From: Caulobacter sp. Root655
GTDB taxonomy: Bacteria; Pseudomonadota; Alphaproteobacteria; Caulobacterales; Caulobacteraceae
DNA length: 64,000 nucleotides
Direction: 5' to 3'
NCBI RefSeq assembly: GCF_001427665.1
Contig: NZ_LMHC01000023.1
Span: 551,261-615,260 of the forward strand
Part shown: positions 17,136 through 26,126 of the stretch, in pieces
How positions within the stretch are numbered: the stretch's first letter is position 1
How the letters are laid out: every line of letters begins with the position of its first letter
Made by a program: the position numbers and the translations under genes
The notes under the pieces: model-generated
Databases searched by the model: none
Told to the model about the DNA's origin: nothing
Seen by the model: the letters and a program-made list of their open reading frames with translations, nothing else

Positions 17136-17170
17136 ATTTGGCCGACCGTCCCAGGGACGACCGGCCAAAT
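17136..17170 (-). terminator. Rho-independent terminator after the GH9 gene
   Basis: ATTTGGCCG (17136-17144) pairs with CGGCCAAAT (17162-17170), with an inner GTCCC/GGGAC stem, and is followed in the minus direction by TTTTTG. It ends the receptor-GH20-GH9 transcription unit and separates it from the next TonB receptor. Confidence 0.9.
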
Positions 17171-17207
17171 GTCTTCGAGGGCAAGAATCCCGGCTGCGGG
17201 ATTCGAC

Positions 17208-19046
17208 CTAGTTCGCCGGGGCGGCGCCCGCCGGCTGGGTCATGGCCGTGGCCGCCAGCAGCATCCACGAGGTGTGGGGGATCCACTGCTCGATCCACCG
17301 CCAGTTCTGCTCGTCCGGACCGGCGGCGAAGGCGATTCCCCGGCCGGAGTCGCTGTCGGGGGCGCCGGTGATCCCGTTGGAGATCCCGCCCACCACCATG
17401 TCGCCGGCGCTGTCGGCGTGCGGCGGGTTCTTGGCCCCGAACCCGTAGAGCAGGCTCAGGTCGTAGGGATTGCGCCCCAGGGTCCAGTCGATATTGGCCT
17501 GGGCGAAGGTCGCCAGGTCCGGGGCGACGCCGAAGGTCCCGCCGGCTCGCGGATCGGTCGCCCGGCCGCCGATCACCGCGGCGTAGGACAGCGAGGCCAG
17601 CCGCGCGCTTTCGCCCTGCCACCAGTAGCCGGTCTCGTTGACGTGCGGCATGAAGAAGCCCTCCTGCCGCCCGCCGACCGGCTTGCCGGCCTTGGACATA
17701 CGGAAGGTCTGGCGCGGATAGTCGTAGGGGTTGGCGACCTTGGCGTTGAGGGCCAGTTGCGCGGCCAGGCTCTTGGCGATCACCGCCCTGGCCGAAGCGG
17801 CGCGGGCGGCGTCGGGCTCGATGTCCAGGTACTCGCCCAGGGCCAGCACAGGGAAGCCGGCGTCGGCCCCGTGGTAGAACGGCCGGTCGCCGTCGTCGCT
17901 GCGGAACCAACCCTCGGGCGTCAGGCGGCCCTCCAGGGCCTTGGCGCGCCGGCGGGCGGCGTCCAGATAGGTCGGCCTCCCGGTCGAACGGAAAAGCTCG
18001 GTGGCGGCCAGCAGCAGCGTGTAGTCGTCGATGATGTTCTCGTGGCCGTCGTCGACATAGCGACGGTTGTTGGCCTGGAGGTGCGCGAAGGCCCGCTCCG
18101 CATCGGCTTCGTACTGCTCGTCCGAGAACACGCCCTTAACGCCGCTGGCCTTGGACAGCCGCGCGGCGCGGGCCAGGGCCGCCACCGCCACCGCCCCGCC
18201 TTCGCGGGCGGCGGCCTGGTAGTCCTTGGTGTAGACGCCCTCGACCCCGACATAGCCGGTGACCACCCGCTCGGCGCCGGGCGTCGCCCAGCGGTCGAAG
18301 ACGGTCATGTAGAAGTAGCCCTCGGGCGACAGCAGCCGGTGCAGGTAGTCGGCGCCCCACAGAGCCTCCTCGATCAGCTGCTGTTCCAGCCCGGCCTTGC
18401 GGAACCGCTCGGGGGCCATGTCGTGAGCCTTGGCCAGCGACCAGGCGGTGAACGAGGTCTGCTGGGGATTGAAGAAGTTGGCGTAGGACAGGTGCGACAG
18501 GTACTTGCCGTTGTCGCCGCCGGCGTCCTTCCATCCGCCCCAAACGTCGACGACGCGCTTCGTGCCGTAGACGCGGATCTGGTGGTCGGCCGGTTTGGTG
18601 TGGCGGCTGAGCTTGAAATATCTTACCAGCGCTGAAGCCGTGGTGACGAACAGCGCGTCGTCGATGACCTTGACGGGCGCCGAGGTCGCCGTGTCACCGC
18701 CGATGGCGACCTTCAGCTGATAGGTCCCCTCCGTCTCCACCCCCGAGAAATCGGCCTGGTAATATTGCTTGCCCGCGCCCCATTCGCCGAAGGCCGGCAG
18801 CGGCGTCAGGGCGCCGGTCAGGCCGGGCGCGCCGTCCTTGAGCACCGTGAAGGCGCCCGGGGCGCCATCCTTCAAGGCGAGAGCCGGGCCTGAATATTCG
18901 ACCACCGCCACCTTGGGTCCGTCGCGCTCCAGGGCGACCTGGTTGAGATGGACCTTGAGCTCATCGGCGACAGCGCCACCGGCCAGGGCCGAGCCCGCCA
19001 TCAGCGCGCCCATCCAGGCCACGAACCGTTTCTTCTTGGCGAGCAT
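17208..19046 (-). CDS. Glycoside hydrolase family 9 enzyme, exported
   Basis: 612 residues: signal peptide (to about residue 27), an Ig-like N-terminal CelD domain (about 30-125) and a GH9 (alpha/alpha)6 barrel. The catalytic-base region is GGWKDAGGDNGKY (Asp174/Asp178); the C-terminal acid is likely the Glu of RWIEQWIPHTSW. GH9 proteins are mainly endoglucanases, but one branch, in Vibrio and relatives, acts on chitosan or glucosamine oligomers. The GH20 hexosaminidase 25 bp upstream favours an amino-sugar substrate here. The ATG at 19046 gives a normal signal peptide and is preceded by GGGGGAGG; the longer frame to 19439 overlaps the GH20 gene and is not coding. Confidence 0.88.
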   Translation of the reverse strand: MLAKKKRFVAWMGALMAGSALAGGAVADELKVHLNQVALERDGPKVAVVEYSGPALALKDGAPGAFTVLKDGAPGLTGALTPLPAFGEWGAGKQYYQADFSGVETEGTYQLKVAIGGDTATSAPVKVIDDALFVTTASALVRYFKLSRHTKPADHQIRVYGTKRVVDVWGGWKDAGGDNGKYLSHLSYANFFNPQQTSFTAWSLAKAHDMAPERFRKAGLEQQLIEEALWGADYLHRLLSPEGYFYMTVFDRWATPGAERVVTGYVGVEGVYTKDYQAAAREGGAVAVAALARAARLSKASGVKGVFSDEQYEADAERAFAHLQANNRRYVDDGHENIIDDYTLLLAATELFRSTGRPTYLDAARRRAKALEGRLTPEGWFRSDDGDRPFYHGADAGFPVLALGEYLDIEPDAARAASARAVIAKSLAAQLALNAKVANPYDYPRQTFRMSKAGKPVGGRQEGFFMPHVNETGYWWQGESARLASLSYAAVIGGRATDPRAGGTFGVAPDLATFAQANIDWTLGRNPYDLSLLYGFGAKNPPHADSAGDMVVGGISNGITGAPDSDSGRGIAFAAGPDEQNWRWIEQWIPHTSWMLLAATAMTQPAGAAPAN

Positions 19047-19071
19047 AACGCCTCCCCCAAATCCAGAATGA

Positions 19072-21654
19072 CTATTGAACGACGAAGCTTCGACCGGCCC
19101 GCTTGCCGTCGGCCGAGCGCGCCCGCACCTCGACCGGGCCAGAAACGGGCGCGTCCGGGACGTAGGGCCGCCAGGCTCCGCCCTCGACGCGGTACTCGAT
19201 CGGCAGGCCCGGAAACTCGACATTGGCGCGCAGCTTGTCGCCCTCGACCACCGCCCCGACGGTCGGCACGCGATAGGCGACGCCCGCCGCGTCCAGCCGG
19301 GCCAGCTCGCGCCCGCCCAGCAGGTTGGCGAAGGCGTTCCAGTCGGCGTCGCGCCGGGCCCGCTGCGCCGCGTCGAAGGCGCCGGTGGCGCGGCTGTAGC
19401 CGGCGCCGGGCGCATAGGGCTCTTCCCAGTCGGCGACATGCCAGGCGCGTTCGGCCAAGGCCAGCAGGCGTGGATACAGCATGTAGTCGACCTGGGCGTC
19501 GGAGCGGATGGTCTCGCTCCACAGCTGGCCTTGCAGGCCGGCGAATCGGACGCCGGGCTTCAGCGGATGCTCGTCCTTCGAGGCCTGGTCCTTGCCGTGC
19601 AGGTCGGTCCACAGCTCGGCGTGGGCCGGCAGGTTCTCGGGCATGAAGTCGAACACCTTGCGCGTGCCGGTGGCGCGCGAGGGCCAGTCGTAGCCGCGCT
19701 CCTTGGGATCGGCCGCGTAGGGGCTGTCGAAGTACAGGACCTCGGGGGTCGAGATCACCACCTCCCAGCCCTGGTTGGCCTGGAGGTGTGCGCTGGCCGG
19801 CCCCTCCCCGCCCAGCGCGCCCCAGTTGTTGGAGTGCACCTGGCCGGGCATGCGCTCGGCCTTGGCGTGGCTCATGCCGTCGCTCCAGCCTGCCGGGACA
19901 ACGCCCCTGGCCGCCAGCATGGCCGAGACCCGCTCGATGAAATGACCGCCCAGCTCGGCCGGCGCGATCCCGGTCTTCTTCTCATAGGCCGCGCAGGCCG
20001 GTGAGGCGGTCCAGGCGCCAGGCGTCTCGTCGGCGCCGATGTGGTAGCGGGTCAGGGGCTGGCCGGCGGCGGCGTGCAGCCGGGCCATCTCGTCCACCAC
20101 CTTGCCGAGGAAGGCGTAGCTGCTGTCGAGACAGACATTGATGGTGTTGTCGCTGTAGTGCTGGATGCTGCTGTAGACGCTTTTGTTGGCCGCCTCGCTG
20201 AGCAGGTAGCGGCCGGCCTCGGCTTCCGGACGGCCGGTGGCGCGCAGGCGGGCGGCGCGGGCCTCCATCGCCTTGATCGCCGCCCGCGAATGGCCGGGCA
20301 TGTCGAAGGACGGGATCACCTGGATGTGGCGCGCCTGGGCCGCCCGGACGATCTGGATGTAGTCGGCCCGCGAATAGAAGCCGTTGACCGGCGCGCTCGG
20401 ATCGGGACCCGAGCCCAGTTGCGGGATCAGGCAGGTCCGTTCGGCCAGGTCGTGGCAGCGGCGCGAACCGACCTGCGTCAGCTCCGGCAACCCCGTGATC
20501 TCGACCCGCCAGCCCTCGTCGTCGGCCAGGTGCAGGTGCAGGCGGTTGAGCTTGTAGGCCGCCATCTGGTCGAGGATGGCCAGGACCTCGGCCTTGGAAT
20601 GGAAGTTGCGGGCCACGTCGACGTGCAGGCCACGGAAGGCGAAGCGCGGCGCGTCGTCGATCGTCAGCGCGGGGACCGAGCGGCGGGCGTCGAGCAGGGC
20701 GGTCAGCGAGGCCAGGCCGTTGGCCGCGCCCTCGGCGTCGGACGCCGTCACCTGGATCGCCTGGGCTGTCGTCGTCAGGTGGTAGGCGCCGGGCGACGGC
20801 GTCTTGGCGGGCGTCACCGTGATCTTCAGCGGCGCGCCGCCCTTCGCCTGACCCACCCCGGCCTTGGCCAGGCGCGACAGGGCGGCCGCGAGTTCCGTGC
20901 GTTGCACGCCGGCGAGCGACACGGCCACGCCGCGTGAGAGGTCCAGACTCGCGCCGTTCGGATCGAGCCTGGTGCTCAACGGGGTCGGCAGGATCGCGCC
21001 GCGCGGGATCGGCCGCACGCTGGCCCCGGCGGCGGCGTTGACCTGATAGAGGCGCGGAGCGGTGGCCCATACCGTGACGTCGGCCGCCGCGCCGCCGGCC
21101 AGGCGGGCCTCGTCGGTGAACGGCGCGACGAAGGCCAGGCTCTCCAGGCCCGTCTCCGGGTCGATCACCGGCCGGGTGCTGGCGATGGTCCGCGCGGCCA
21201 GGCCGTCGGCCGCCACATAGTAGTTGGGCATCGGATAGAGCTCGGACAGCTGATGACCGTCCAGGCGCAGGGCGATGCGGATCGGCTGGCCCGGAGCGAA
21301 GCCGGCGAAGGCCGCCGTCGGCGTCAGGCGATAGAGGTCGCCGTTGATGTGGATGAGCGCGAAGAGGTCGCCGCCGGCGTTCTGGATCTTGTCGACGCTG
21401 CTGAAATACAGCGACCAGCCAGCCGCCGGGGCCTCGGGCGCCGACAGGGTCAGCTCGGCCAGCATGCAGGATGGGTTGGGCGCGCAGGCCGTGGCGGCGG
21501 GCCGGTTGTCGAGCACCTTGTAGCCGACCTTCAGGGTCGCGGCGAACCGGTCGAGTTGCGCCTGGGTCGGCTGGGCCAGGGTCCCGCCCGCGCCCAACAG
21601 CATCGCCAAGGCCGCGCTCGCGCCTAGCCAGGTCCGCGTCTGTCGTTTCCTCAC
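19072..21654 (-). CDS. Beta-N-acetylhexosaminidase (GH20), exported
   Basis: 860 residues. Signal peptide (to about 27); an N-terminal carbohydrate-binding chitobiase-type domain (about 35-195); a GH20b domain (about 235-335); the GH20 barrel with HVDVARNFHSK, LHLHLADDEGWRVEI and the catalytic Asp-Glu pair in YHIGADETPGAW; and a C-terminal beta domain (about 775-860). It removes terminal GlcNAc or GalNAc from chito-oligosaccharides or glycans by substrate-assisted catalysis, in the periplasm or at the surface. It lies between a TonB receptor and the GH9 gene on the same strand and probably shares their control by the ROK regulator. Confidence 0.95.
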   Translation of the reverse strand: MRKRQTRTWLGASAALAMLLGAGGTLAQPTQAQLDRFAATLKVGYKVLDNRPAATACAPNPSCMLAELTLSAPEAPAAGWSLYFSSVDKIQNAGGDLFALIHINGDLYRLTPTAAFAGFAPGQPIRIALRLDGHQLSELYPMPNYYVAADGLAARTIASTRPVIDPETGLESLAFVAPFTDEARLAGGAAADVTVWATAPRLYQVNAAAGASVRPIPRGAILPTPLSTRLDPNGASLDLSRGVAVSLAGVQRTELAAALSRLAKAGVGQAKGGAPLKITVTPAKTPSPGAYHLTTTAQAIQVTASDAEGAANGLASLTALLDARRSVPALTIDDAPRFAFRGLHVDVARNFHSKAEVLAILDQMAAYKLNRLHLHLADDEGWRVEITGLPELTQVGSRRCHDLAERTCLIPQLGSGPDPSAPVNGFYSRADYIQIVRAAQARHIQVIPSFDMPGHSRAAIKAMEARAARLRATGRPEAEAGRYLLSEAANKSVYSSIQHYSDNTINVCLDSSYAFLGKVVDEMARLHAAAGQPLTRYHIGADETPGAWTASPACAAYEKKTGIAPAELGGHFIERVSAMLAARGVVPAGWSDGMSHAKAERMPGQVHSNNWGALGGEGPASAHLQANQGWEVVISTPEVLYFDSPYAADPKERGYDWPSRATGTRKVFDFMPENLPAHAELWTDLHGKDQASKDEHPLKPGVRFAGLQGQLWSETIRSDAQVDYMLYPRLLALAERAWHVADWEEPYAPGAGYSRATGAFDAAQRARRDADWNAFANLLGGRELARLDAAGVAYRVPTVGAVVEGDKLRANVEFPGLPIEYRVEGGAWRPYVPDAPVSGPVEVRARSADGKRAGRSFVVQ

Positions 21655-21698
21655 GTCGGGCCCTTTCGTCGGTGGCTCCGGCAGATTCTGGAAAAGGT

Positions 21699-21730
21699 GG
21701 GAGGACGGCCCACAAGAACGCCGTCCTCCC
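21699..21730 (-). terminator. Hairpin between TonB receptor and GH20 genes
   Basis: GGGAGGACGGC (21699-21709) and GCCGTCCTCCC (21720-21730) form a perfect 11-bp stem; in the minus direction ACCTTTTCC follows. It probably attenuates read-through, giving more receptor mRNA than hydrolase mRNA, or protects the receptor mRNA 3' end. Confidence 0.75.
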
Positions 21731-21755
21731 GGTTCTGACGATTAAGGGAGGAACG

Positions 21756-24380
21756 TCAGAAGGTGTAGCCCAGGCGCACGCCCCAGGTGCGCGGCGGGTC
21801 GTAGGAACCGCGGATCGCGCCGCGATTGAAGCCGCCGTAGTTCTTGGTGTCCTTGTTGGTCAGGTTCTCGCCGAACAGCTCGACAGAGTACCGGTCCTCG
21901 GGGGCCTTGATCTTCAGGCTGGCGTTGATCTTGGCGAAGGCGTGCTGCGAGTTGTCGAAGTGCTTCAGGTCCAGGTTCTGGACGTCCATCCACATGCGGT
22001 CCTGCCAGTGGACCTGGACATAGGGCAGCAAGGCGTAGCCGTTCTTCAGCCCGATGGTGTGCTCGTAGGTCACCGACATCGAGTACTTCGGAGCGAAGGG
22101 CAGCTGGTTGCCGACGATGGTGTCCTGGCCGGGCGCGCCGCAGTGGGCCACGCCCAGGATCTCGCGCTCGGCGCAGGCGAAGCCGTCGGAGAAGGTTCCG
22201 CCGTTCTTGATCTTGGTGTCCAGCCAGGCGCCGTAGCCCGACAGGCGGCCGTTGGCCCAGGGGATGATGTCGAACTCGACCTCGAGGCCCTGGATCCGGG
22301 CGCTGTTGAGGTTGTCGGTGGTCCAGGCCAGCACCGGGTCGCCGAAGTGGGGGCTGATCGGGTTGGTGTCGACGCCGACCACCTTCTCGCCGGTGTTCTG
22401 CATGTCGGTATAGTCGCTGTAGAAACCGGTGATCGACAGGCGGGCGCGGCCTTCCAGCAGCGTGGCCTTGTAGCCCAGTTCGTAGGTCTTCACCGTCTCG
22501 GGATCATAGGTGAGAAGGTTCATGCAACCGTTGTTGCAGAAGTCGAACATCTCATACATGCCGCCCATCTTGTAGCCGGTGGCGACCGAGGCGAACCACA
22601 TGGTGTTGTCGTCCGGATAGTACTGAGCGCCCAGGCGATAGGTGCCTTGCTTCCACTTCATGGCCACGTTGTTGGGCTCACCGCCCGGCATGACCGTGCC
22701 CAGGGGCGCGTCGCCGCCCATGTCGAAGTTCAGGTCCGGCGCCTGATGGCCGCGGATGCTGTCGGGCGTGTGATGACCATTGTACCAGGCGCTGGAGCCC
22801 TCCCAGAAGGCGTAGGTCATCCCGCCCTGGTCGGTCTTCCTGTCCCAGCTGTAGCGATAGCCGGCCGTCAGGTTCAACTTCTCGAGCACGCGATAGTCGA
22901 ACTGGCCGAACAGGGCCTTGGATTCCGTGGTGCGCTTGTTCTGGTCGAACACCCAGGTGTCGGGCAGGCCGTCCGGCTGAAAGCCCAGCACCGGATCGTA
23001 CGACGCCGCCGTGCTCTGGTCCGACCAGCTTTTGTTGGCCAGCATCTCGATATCATAACGGATCTTCTTGTTTTCCTTGAGGTAGTACGCGCCAAGCACG
23101 TACTGGAACTTGGAAGGACCGGTCGACTTCAGCTGCACCTCGTGGGTGGTGGTGCGATAGCGGCTGCCCTTGGTGGCCCAGCTCTCGTCCCAGATCGGGT
23201 AGTAGCCGGTCAGCACGGCTTCGGGCGAATGCAGCGACGGATCGCCGATCGACGCCCAGGCCGAGGGCGGATGGGCGCCGCCGTCGATGTCGGCCACCTG
23301 GTCGCGCCTCTGGTCCTGGTACGCGGTGCGGTACTCCAGCATCGCCTTGTCGGTCAGCGCGTAGCCGACCTTCAGCTGGTAGTCGTCGACCGTCATGTCC
23401 CGCTTGCCGGGCACGTTGATCTTGGCGTAGCGCAGCGGATGGTCGCAGGCCGCCGGAGTTCCGGCCGCCTGCTGGCAGTCGACATAGTCGATGTCGCCCG
23501 CGCCCTGGTCCGAGAACCGCGAGACCGTGCCGGTCAGCTCCAGCTTCTCGATCGGCCGCCAGCGGCTGATCAGGCGCACGGCCCATTGATCGGCGTTGTT
23601 GTAGTAGTCCTTGGGCTTGACCAGGTGGTTGCGGCGCTGGTCGACGTCGGGAATCCCGTCCTTGTGGATGCCGTAGGCTGGCTCCTCCAGGTCGGTGAAG
23701 TCCTGCACCTGGGTGATGTAGCCGTCGTGCTTCTCGACCATGAAGGCCGCGCGCACGGCGAACTTGTCGCTGATCCCCCAGTTGACGCTGCCGCGCAGCT
23801 GCTTGGCGTTGTAGTTGCCAAGCTCGCCCTCGACCTTGCCGAAGACGTCGTTGAACACCGGCTTGGCGGGGATGATGTTGATCGCGCCGGCTGGCGAGTT
23901 CATGCCGAACAGCGTGCCCTGCGGCCCGCGCAGCACCTCGACACGCTCGACGTCGAACATCAGCGCCAGAGCGCCCTGCGAGCGGGGGGAATAGAAGCCG
24001 TCCTGGTGGATGGCGACCGCGCCCTCGCCCACCTCGGTGAAGTCGGTCGAGGTGACGCCGCGAATGGTGGCGGCCGTGCCGCTGTCCTGGCCGGTGCTCA
24101 GTTGCACGTTGGGCATGGTGGCCGACAGGTCGCGGGCCGATTTGATCCCCTGGCGGTCCAGGCTGTCCTGGGTGAAGGCCGAGATCGCCAGCGGCGTCTG
24201 CATCAGCTTGGTTTCACGCTTCGAAGCGGTGACCACCAGCTCTTCCAGCACCCCGACGTCGGAGGCGGCGGCGGCCTGTTGGGCCATGGCGACGGCGGGC
24301 AGAGCCGCGGCGGCCAGGGCCGAGCTCATCAGCAAAGCGGTGCGTCGACCGATGTGGCGACGACGTGCGACTTGAGTCAC
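21756..24380 (-). CDS. TonB-dependent receptor, probable chito-oligosaccharide transporter
   Basis: 874 residues. Signal peptide RRTALLMSSALAAAALPAVAMA, TonB-box region (LEELVVTASKRETKLMQTPL), plug domain (about 60-170) and a barrel ending GVRLGYTF. It resembles the large CirA/FecA-like receptors that Caulobacter and Xanthomonas use for plant- and chitin-derived oligosaccharides. GTG at 24380 is chosen because GGGGGAG lies four bases upstream; the frame runs open to 24452. Downstream are the GH20 and GH9 enzymes on the same strand, and a ROK regulator lies upstream, so it is likely the outer-membrane gate of this sugar system. Confidence 0.92.
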   Translation of the reverse strand: MTQVARRRHIGRRTALLMSSALAAAALPAVAMAQQAAAASDVGVLEELVVTASKRETKLMQTPLAISAFTQDSLDRQGIKSARDLSATMPNVQLSTGQDSGTAATIRGVTSTDFTEVGEGAVAIHQDGFYSPRSQGALALMFDVERVEVLRGPQGTLFGMNSPAGAINIIPAKPVFNDVFGKVEGELGNYNAKQLRGSVNWGISDKFAVRAAFMVEKHDGYITQVQDFTDLEEPAYGIHKDGIPDVDQRRNHLVKPKDYYNNADQWAVRLISRWRPIEKLELTGTVSRFSDQGAGDIDYVDCQQAAGTPAACDHPLRYAKINVPGKRDMTVDDYQLKVGYALTDKAMLEYRTAYQDQRRDQVADIDGGAHPPSAWASIGDPSLHSPEAVLTGYYPIWDESWATKGSRYRTTTHEVQLKSTGPSKFQYVLGAYYLKENKKIRYDIEMLANKSWSDQSTAASYDPVLGFQPDGLPDTWVFDQNKRTTESKALFGQFDYRVLEKLNLTAGYRYSWDRKTDQGGMTYAFWEGSSAWYNGHHTPDSIRGHQAPDLNFDMGGDAPLGTVMPGGEPNNVAMKWKQGTYRLGAQYYPDDNTMWFASVATGYKMGGMYEMFDFCNNGCMNLLTYDPETVKTYELGYKATLLEGRARLSITGFYSDYTDMQNTGEKVVGVDTNPISPHFGDPVLAWTTDNLNSARIQGLEVEFDIIPWANGRLSGYGAWLDTKIKNGGTFSDGFACAEREILGVAHCGAPGQDTIVGNQLPFAPKYSMSVTYEHTIGLKNGYALLPYVQVHWQDRMWMDVQNLDLKHFDNSQHAFAKINASLKIKAPEDRYSVELFGENLTNKDTKNYGGFNRGAIRGSYDPPRTWGVRLGYTF

Positions 24381-24551
24381 GGAACTCCCCCTTCTTCTTG
24401 TTTTTACAAGCACTTGAACCTCGACGGATCTTCCGTCCGGCTCACCCTTCAAGCGCTCGCAGCCAATCTTTCGTCCGGGATCGACGCGACGCGCCGCCCT
24501 TCGACCCTGGAACGATAGGCGCCGGATTTGGGGGGTGTCAATATATACTTC

Positions 24552-24576
24552 TATTGGATGTTTTTATTATAACGCG
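24552..24576. promoter_or_regulatory. AT-rich candidate ROK operator before the TonB receptor
   Basis: An AT-rich island with ATTGG then TTTTTATTATAACGCG lies in the 232-bp gap upstream of the receptor. A similar arrangement (ATTGG, TTTTATTAATTGACACGCG) is in front of the ROK gene at 25961-25984. On the minus strand it also contains TATAAT, a possible -10 element. The shared pattern suggests one regulator, most likely ROK. Confidence 0.35.
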
Positions 24577-24612
24577 CTGATCGAAGCGGTGGCGCCCGAG
24601 GATAAAACGCGA

Positions 24613-25866
24613 TCAGAGGGTGTTAGCGCGACCACTTGGGCGGCCACCCAGGAACGTCTCGACCTCCAGCCGGCCCTGGCGTTCCTGCAGCAGCACGTCG
24701 AAGCTGGGCGACAGCATCTCGTGGATCGGCAGCACCGCCGCCCCGAGGATCGAGCTGTCCTCCTGGCGCTCGGACAGGGTAATGCGCACGCCTCCGTCCC
24801 CTGCCCCGCCGCGCACCGAATGGCGCAGCGGCATGGCCAGGGCCACCAGCCTTTCGACCAGGGCCCGCGGGGCCGAACCGCCGATGACGATGGTCGAGGG
24901 GTCGAGCATGTTCTCGATGATGCAGATGGCGTTGCGCAGGTGGCCGGCGGCCTGCCGGCACCAATCCATCAGCCGCTCGTCCTCGGCGGCCAGCAGCGCG
25001 AGGATCTGGGCGTTGGTCAGCTCGACGTCGGGGTCGCCGCTGACGAACTCAGACAGCGAGTGCAGCGAGACGTAGCGCTCCAGGCAGCCATGGTTGCCGC
25101 AGTAGCAGGCCTTGCCGTGCGGCACGATCGGGATGTGGCCGATCTCGGTGGCGTTGCCGTTGGCGCCCTTGTAGGCGGCCTTGTCCGTGACCAGCGCCCC
25201 GCCCAGGCCGACGCCGAAATGCAGGTAGAAGAAGCCCGTCAGGCCCTGCGCCACGCCGAACAGCGACTCGCCCAGCGCCCCGGCCGCGCTGTCGATGTTG
25301 TAGAACACGTGCAGGCCAGTGGCCTTTTGCAGGTCCTCGAGGATCGACAGGTCGGTCCAGCCCTCGAAGGCGGTGGGCCCGGTGAAGCTGAGGCCGGGCA
25401 CGTCGAACGGCCCCGGCAGGGCCACGCCCACGCCCCAGATGCGCTTGGCGTCGGCCGAGCAGGCCTGCAGTTCACGCACCAGCTGGACCATGGTCGCCAG
25501 GGTGGCCGCCTGGTCGCGGGCGTCGATCTCGACCTCGCGACGGTGCAGCACCTCGCCCACCAGGTTGACCAGGGCCGCCGAGGCCCGGCGTGGCTCCAGG
25601 CTGATGCCGATCGAGTCGCCCCCGCGCGGGTTCAGGGTGAAGGCCATGGGCGGCTGGCCGCGGGCCTTCTCGCCCTTCAGCCGCTTGGAGACGACTAGGC
25701 CGATCTCCCCCAGGTCCTGGGTGATGTTGGCCACCGTCTGGGGGCTGAGCGCCACCAGGTCGATGATCTCCTTGCGCGAGACCTCGCCACGACGGCGGAT
25801 GACGTCCAGCACGATGCGCCGGTTGTAGGGCGCGCTGGACTGCTGGGTGGCGCCGCGGGTGGCCAT
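24613..25866 (-). CDS. ROK-family (NagC/Mlc-type) transcriptional repressor
   Basis: 417 residues. An N-terminal winged helix (EVSRKEIIDLVALSPQTVAN, about 25-45) is followed by a sugar-kinase-like ROK domain with a glycine-rich ATPase-type motif (FGVGLGGALV) and the zinc site CYCGNHGCLERYVS, which holds the HTH relative to the sugar domain. NagC binds GlcNAc-6-phosphate, Mlc binds PTS EIIB; the effector here is unknown but fits a sugar or sugar phosphate of the locus. The ATG at 25866 starts just before the HTH, as in the family. It is divergent from the kinase-permease pair and lies upstream of the receptor operon. Confidence 0.92.
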   Translation of the reverse strand: MATRGATQQSSAPYNRRIVLDVIRRRGEVSRKEIIDLVALSPQTVANITQDLGEIGLVVSKRLKGEKARGQPPMAFTLNPRGGDSIGISLEPRRASAALVNLVGEVLHRREVEIDARDQAATLATMVQLVRELQACSADAKRIWGVGVALPGPFDVPGLSFTGPTAFEGWTDLSILEDLQKATGLHVFYNIDSAAGALGESLFGVAQGLTGFFYLHFGVGLGGALVTDKAAYKGANGNATEIGHIPIVPHGKACYCGNHGCLERYVSLHSLSEFVSGDPDVELTNAQILALLAAEDERLMDWCRQAAGHLRNAICIIENMLDPSTIVIGGSAPRALVERLVALAMPLRHSVRGGAGDGGVRITLSERQEDSSILGAAVLPIHEMLSPSFDVLLQERQGRLEVETFLGGRPSGRANTL

Positions 25867-25944
25867 GCGGGCTTTTAAACTCCAGATCTCGGAGGCGACT
25901 CCTGCCACTCGGATGGCATGTTCACAAGGCCCGCGCTCTCTCAG

Positions 25945-25984
25945 CCAATTTCTTCCATCCATTGGTTTTATTAATTGACACGCG
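25945..25984. promoter_or_regulatory. Candidate ROK operator in the divergent regulator/kinase gap
   Basis: CCAAT (25945-25949) and ATTGG (25961-25965) form an inverted repeat with an 11-bp spacer, followed by TTTTATTAATTGACACGCG. It lies between the ROK gene and the PfkB kinase. Part of it repeats the island upstream of the TonB receptor. A weaker third copy (TTTTGTTTTAACGCA, 27113-27127) precedes the MFS gene. Confidence 0.35.
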
Positions 25985-26126
25985 CCGGACGCCCTCGCAT
26001 CCTTGCCGTCGAACAAGGGGGCCGCCGACACGAAGCGGGCCCAGACATACGATCTGGGGGCGGAGACGTGGCGCGGCGATCCAAGGCGGATCGGCAGGCG
26101 CCGCCCCGTTCCTGGACATGGGACGA

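Noticed and set aside
21471..24518. A 1015-residue plus-strand open frame
   Set aside because: Antisense to the TonB receptor at 21756-24380; composition-driven.
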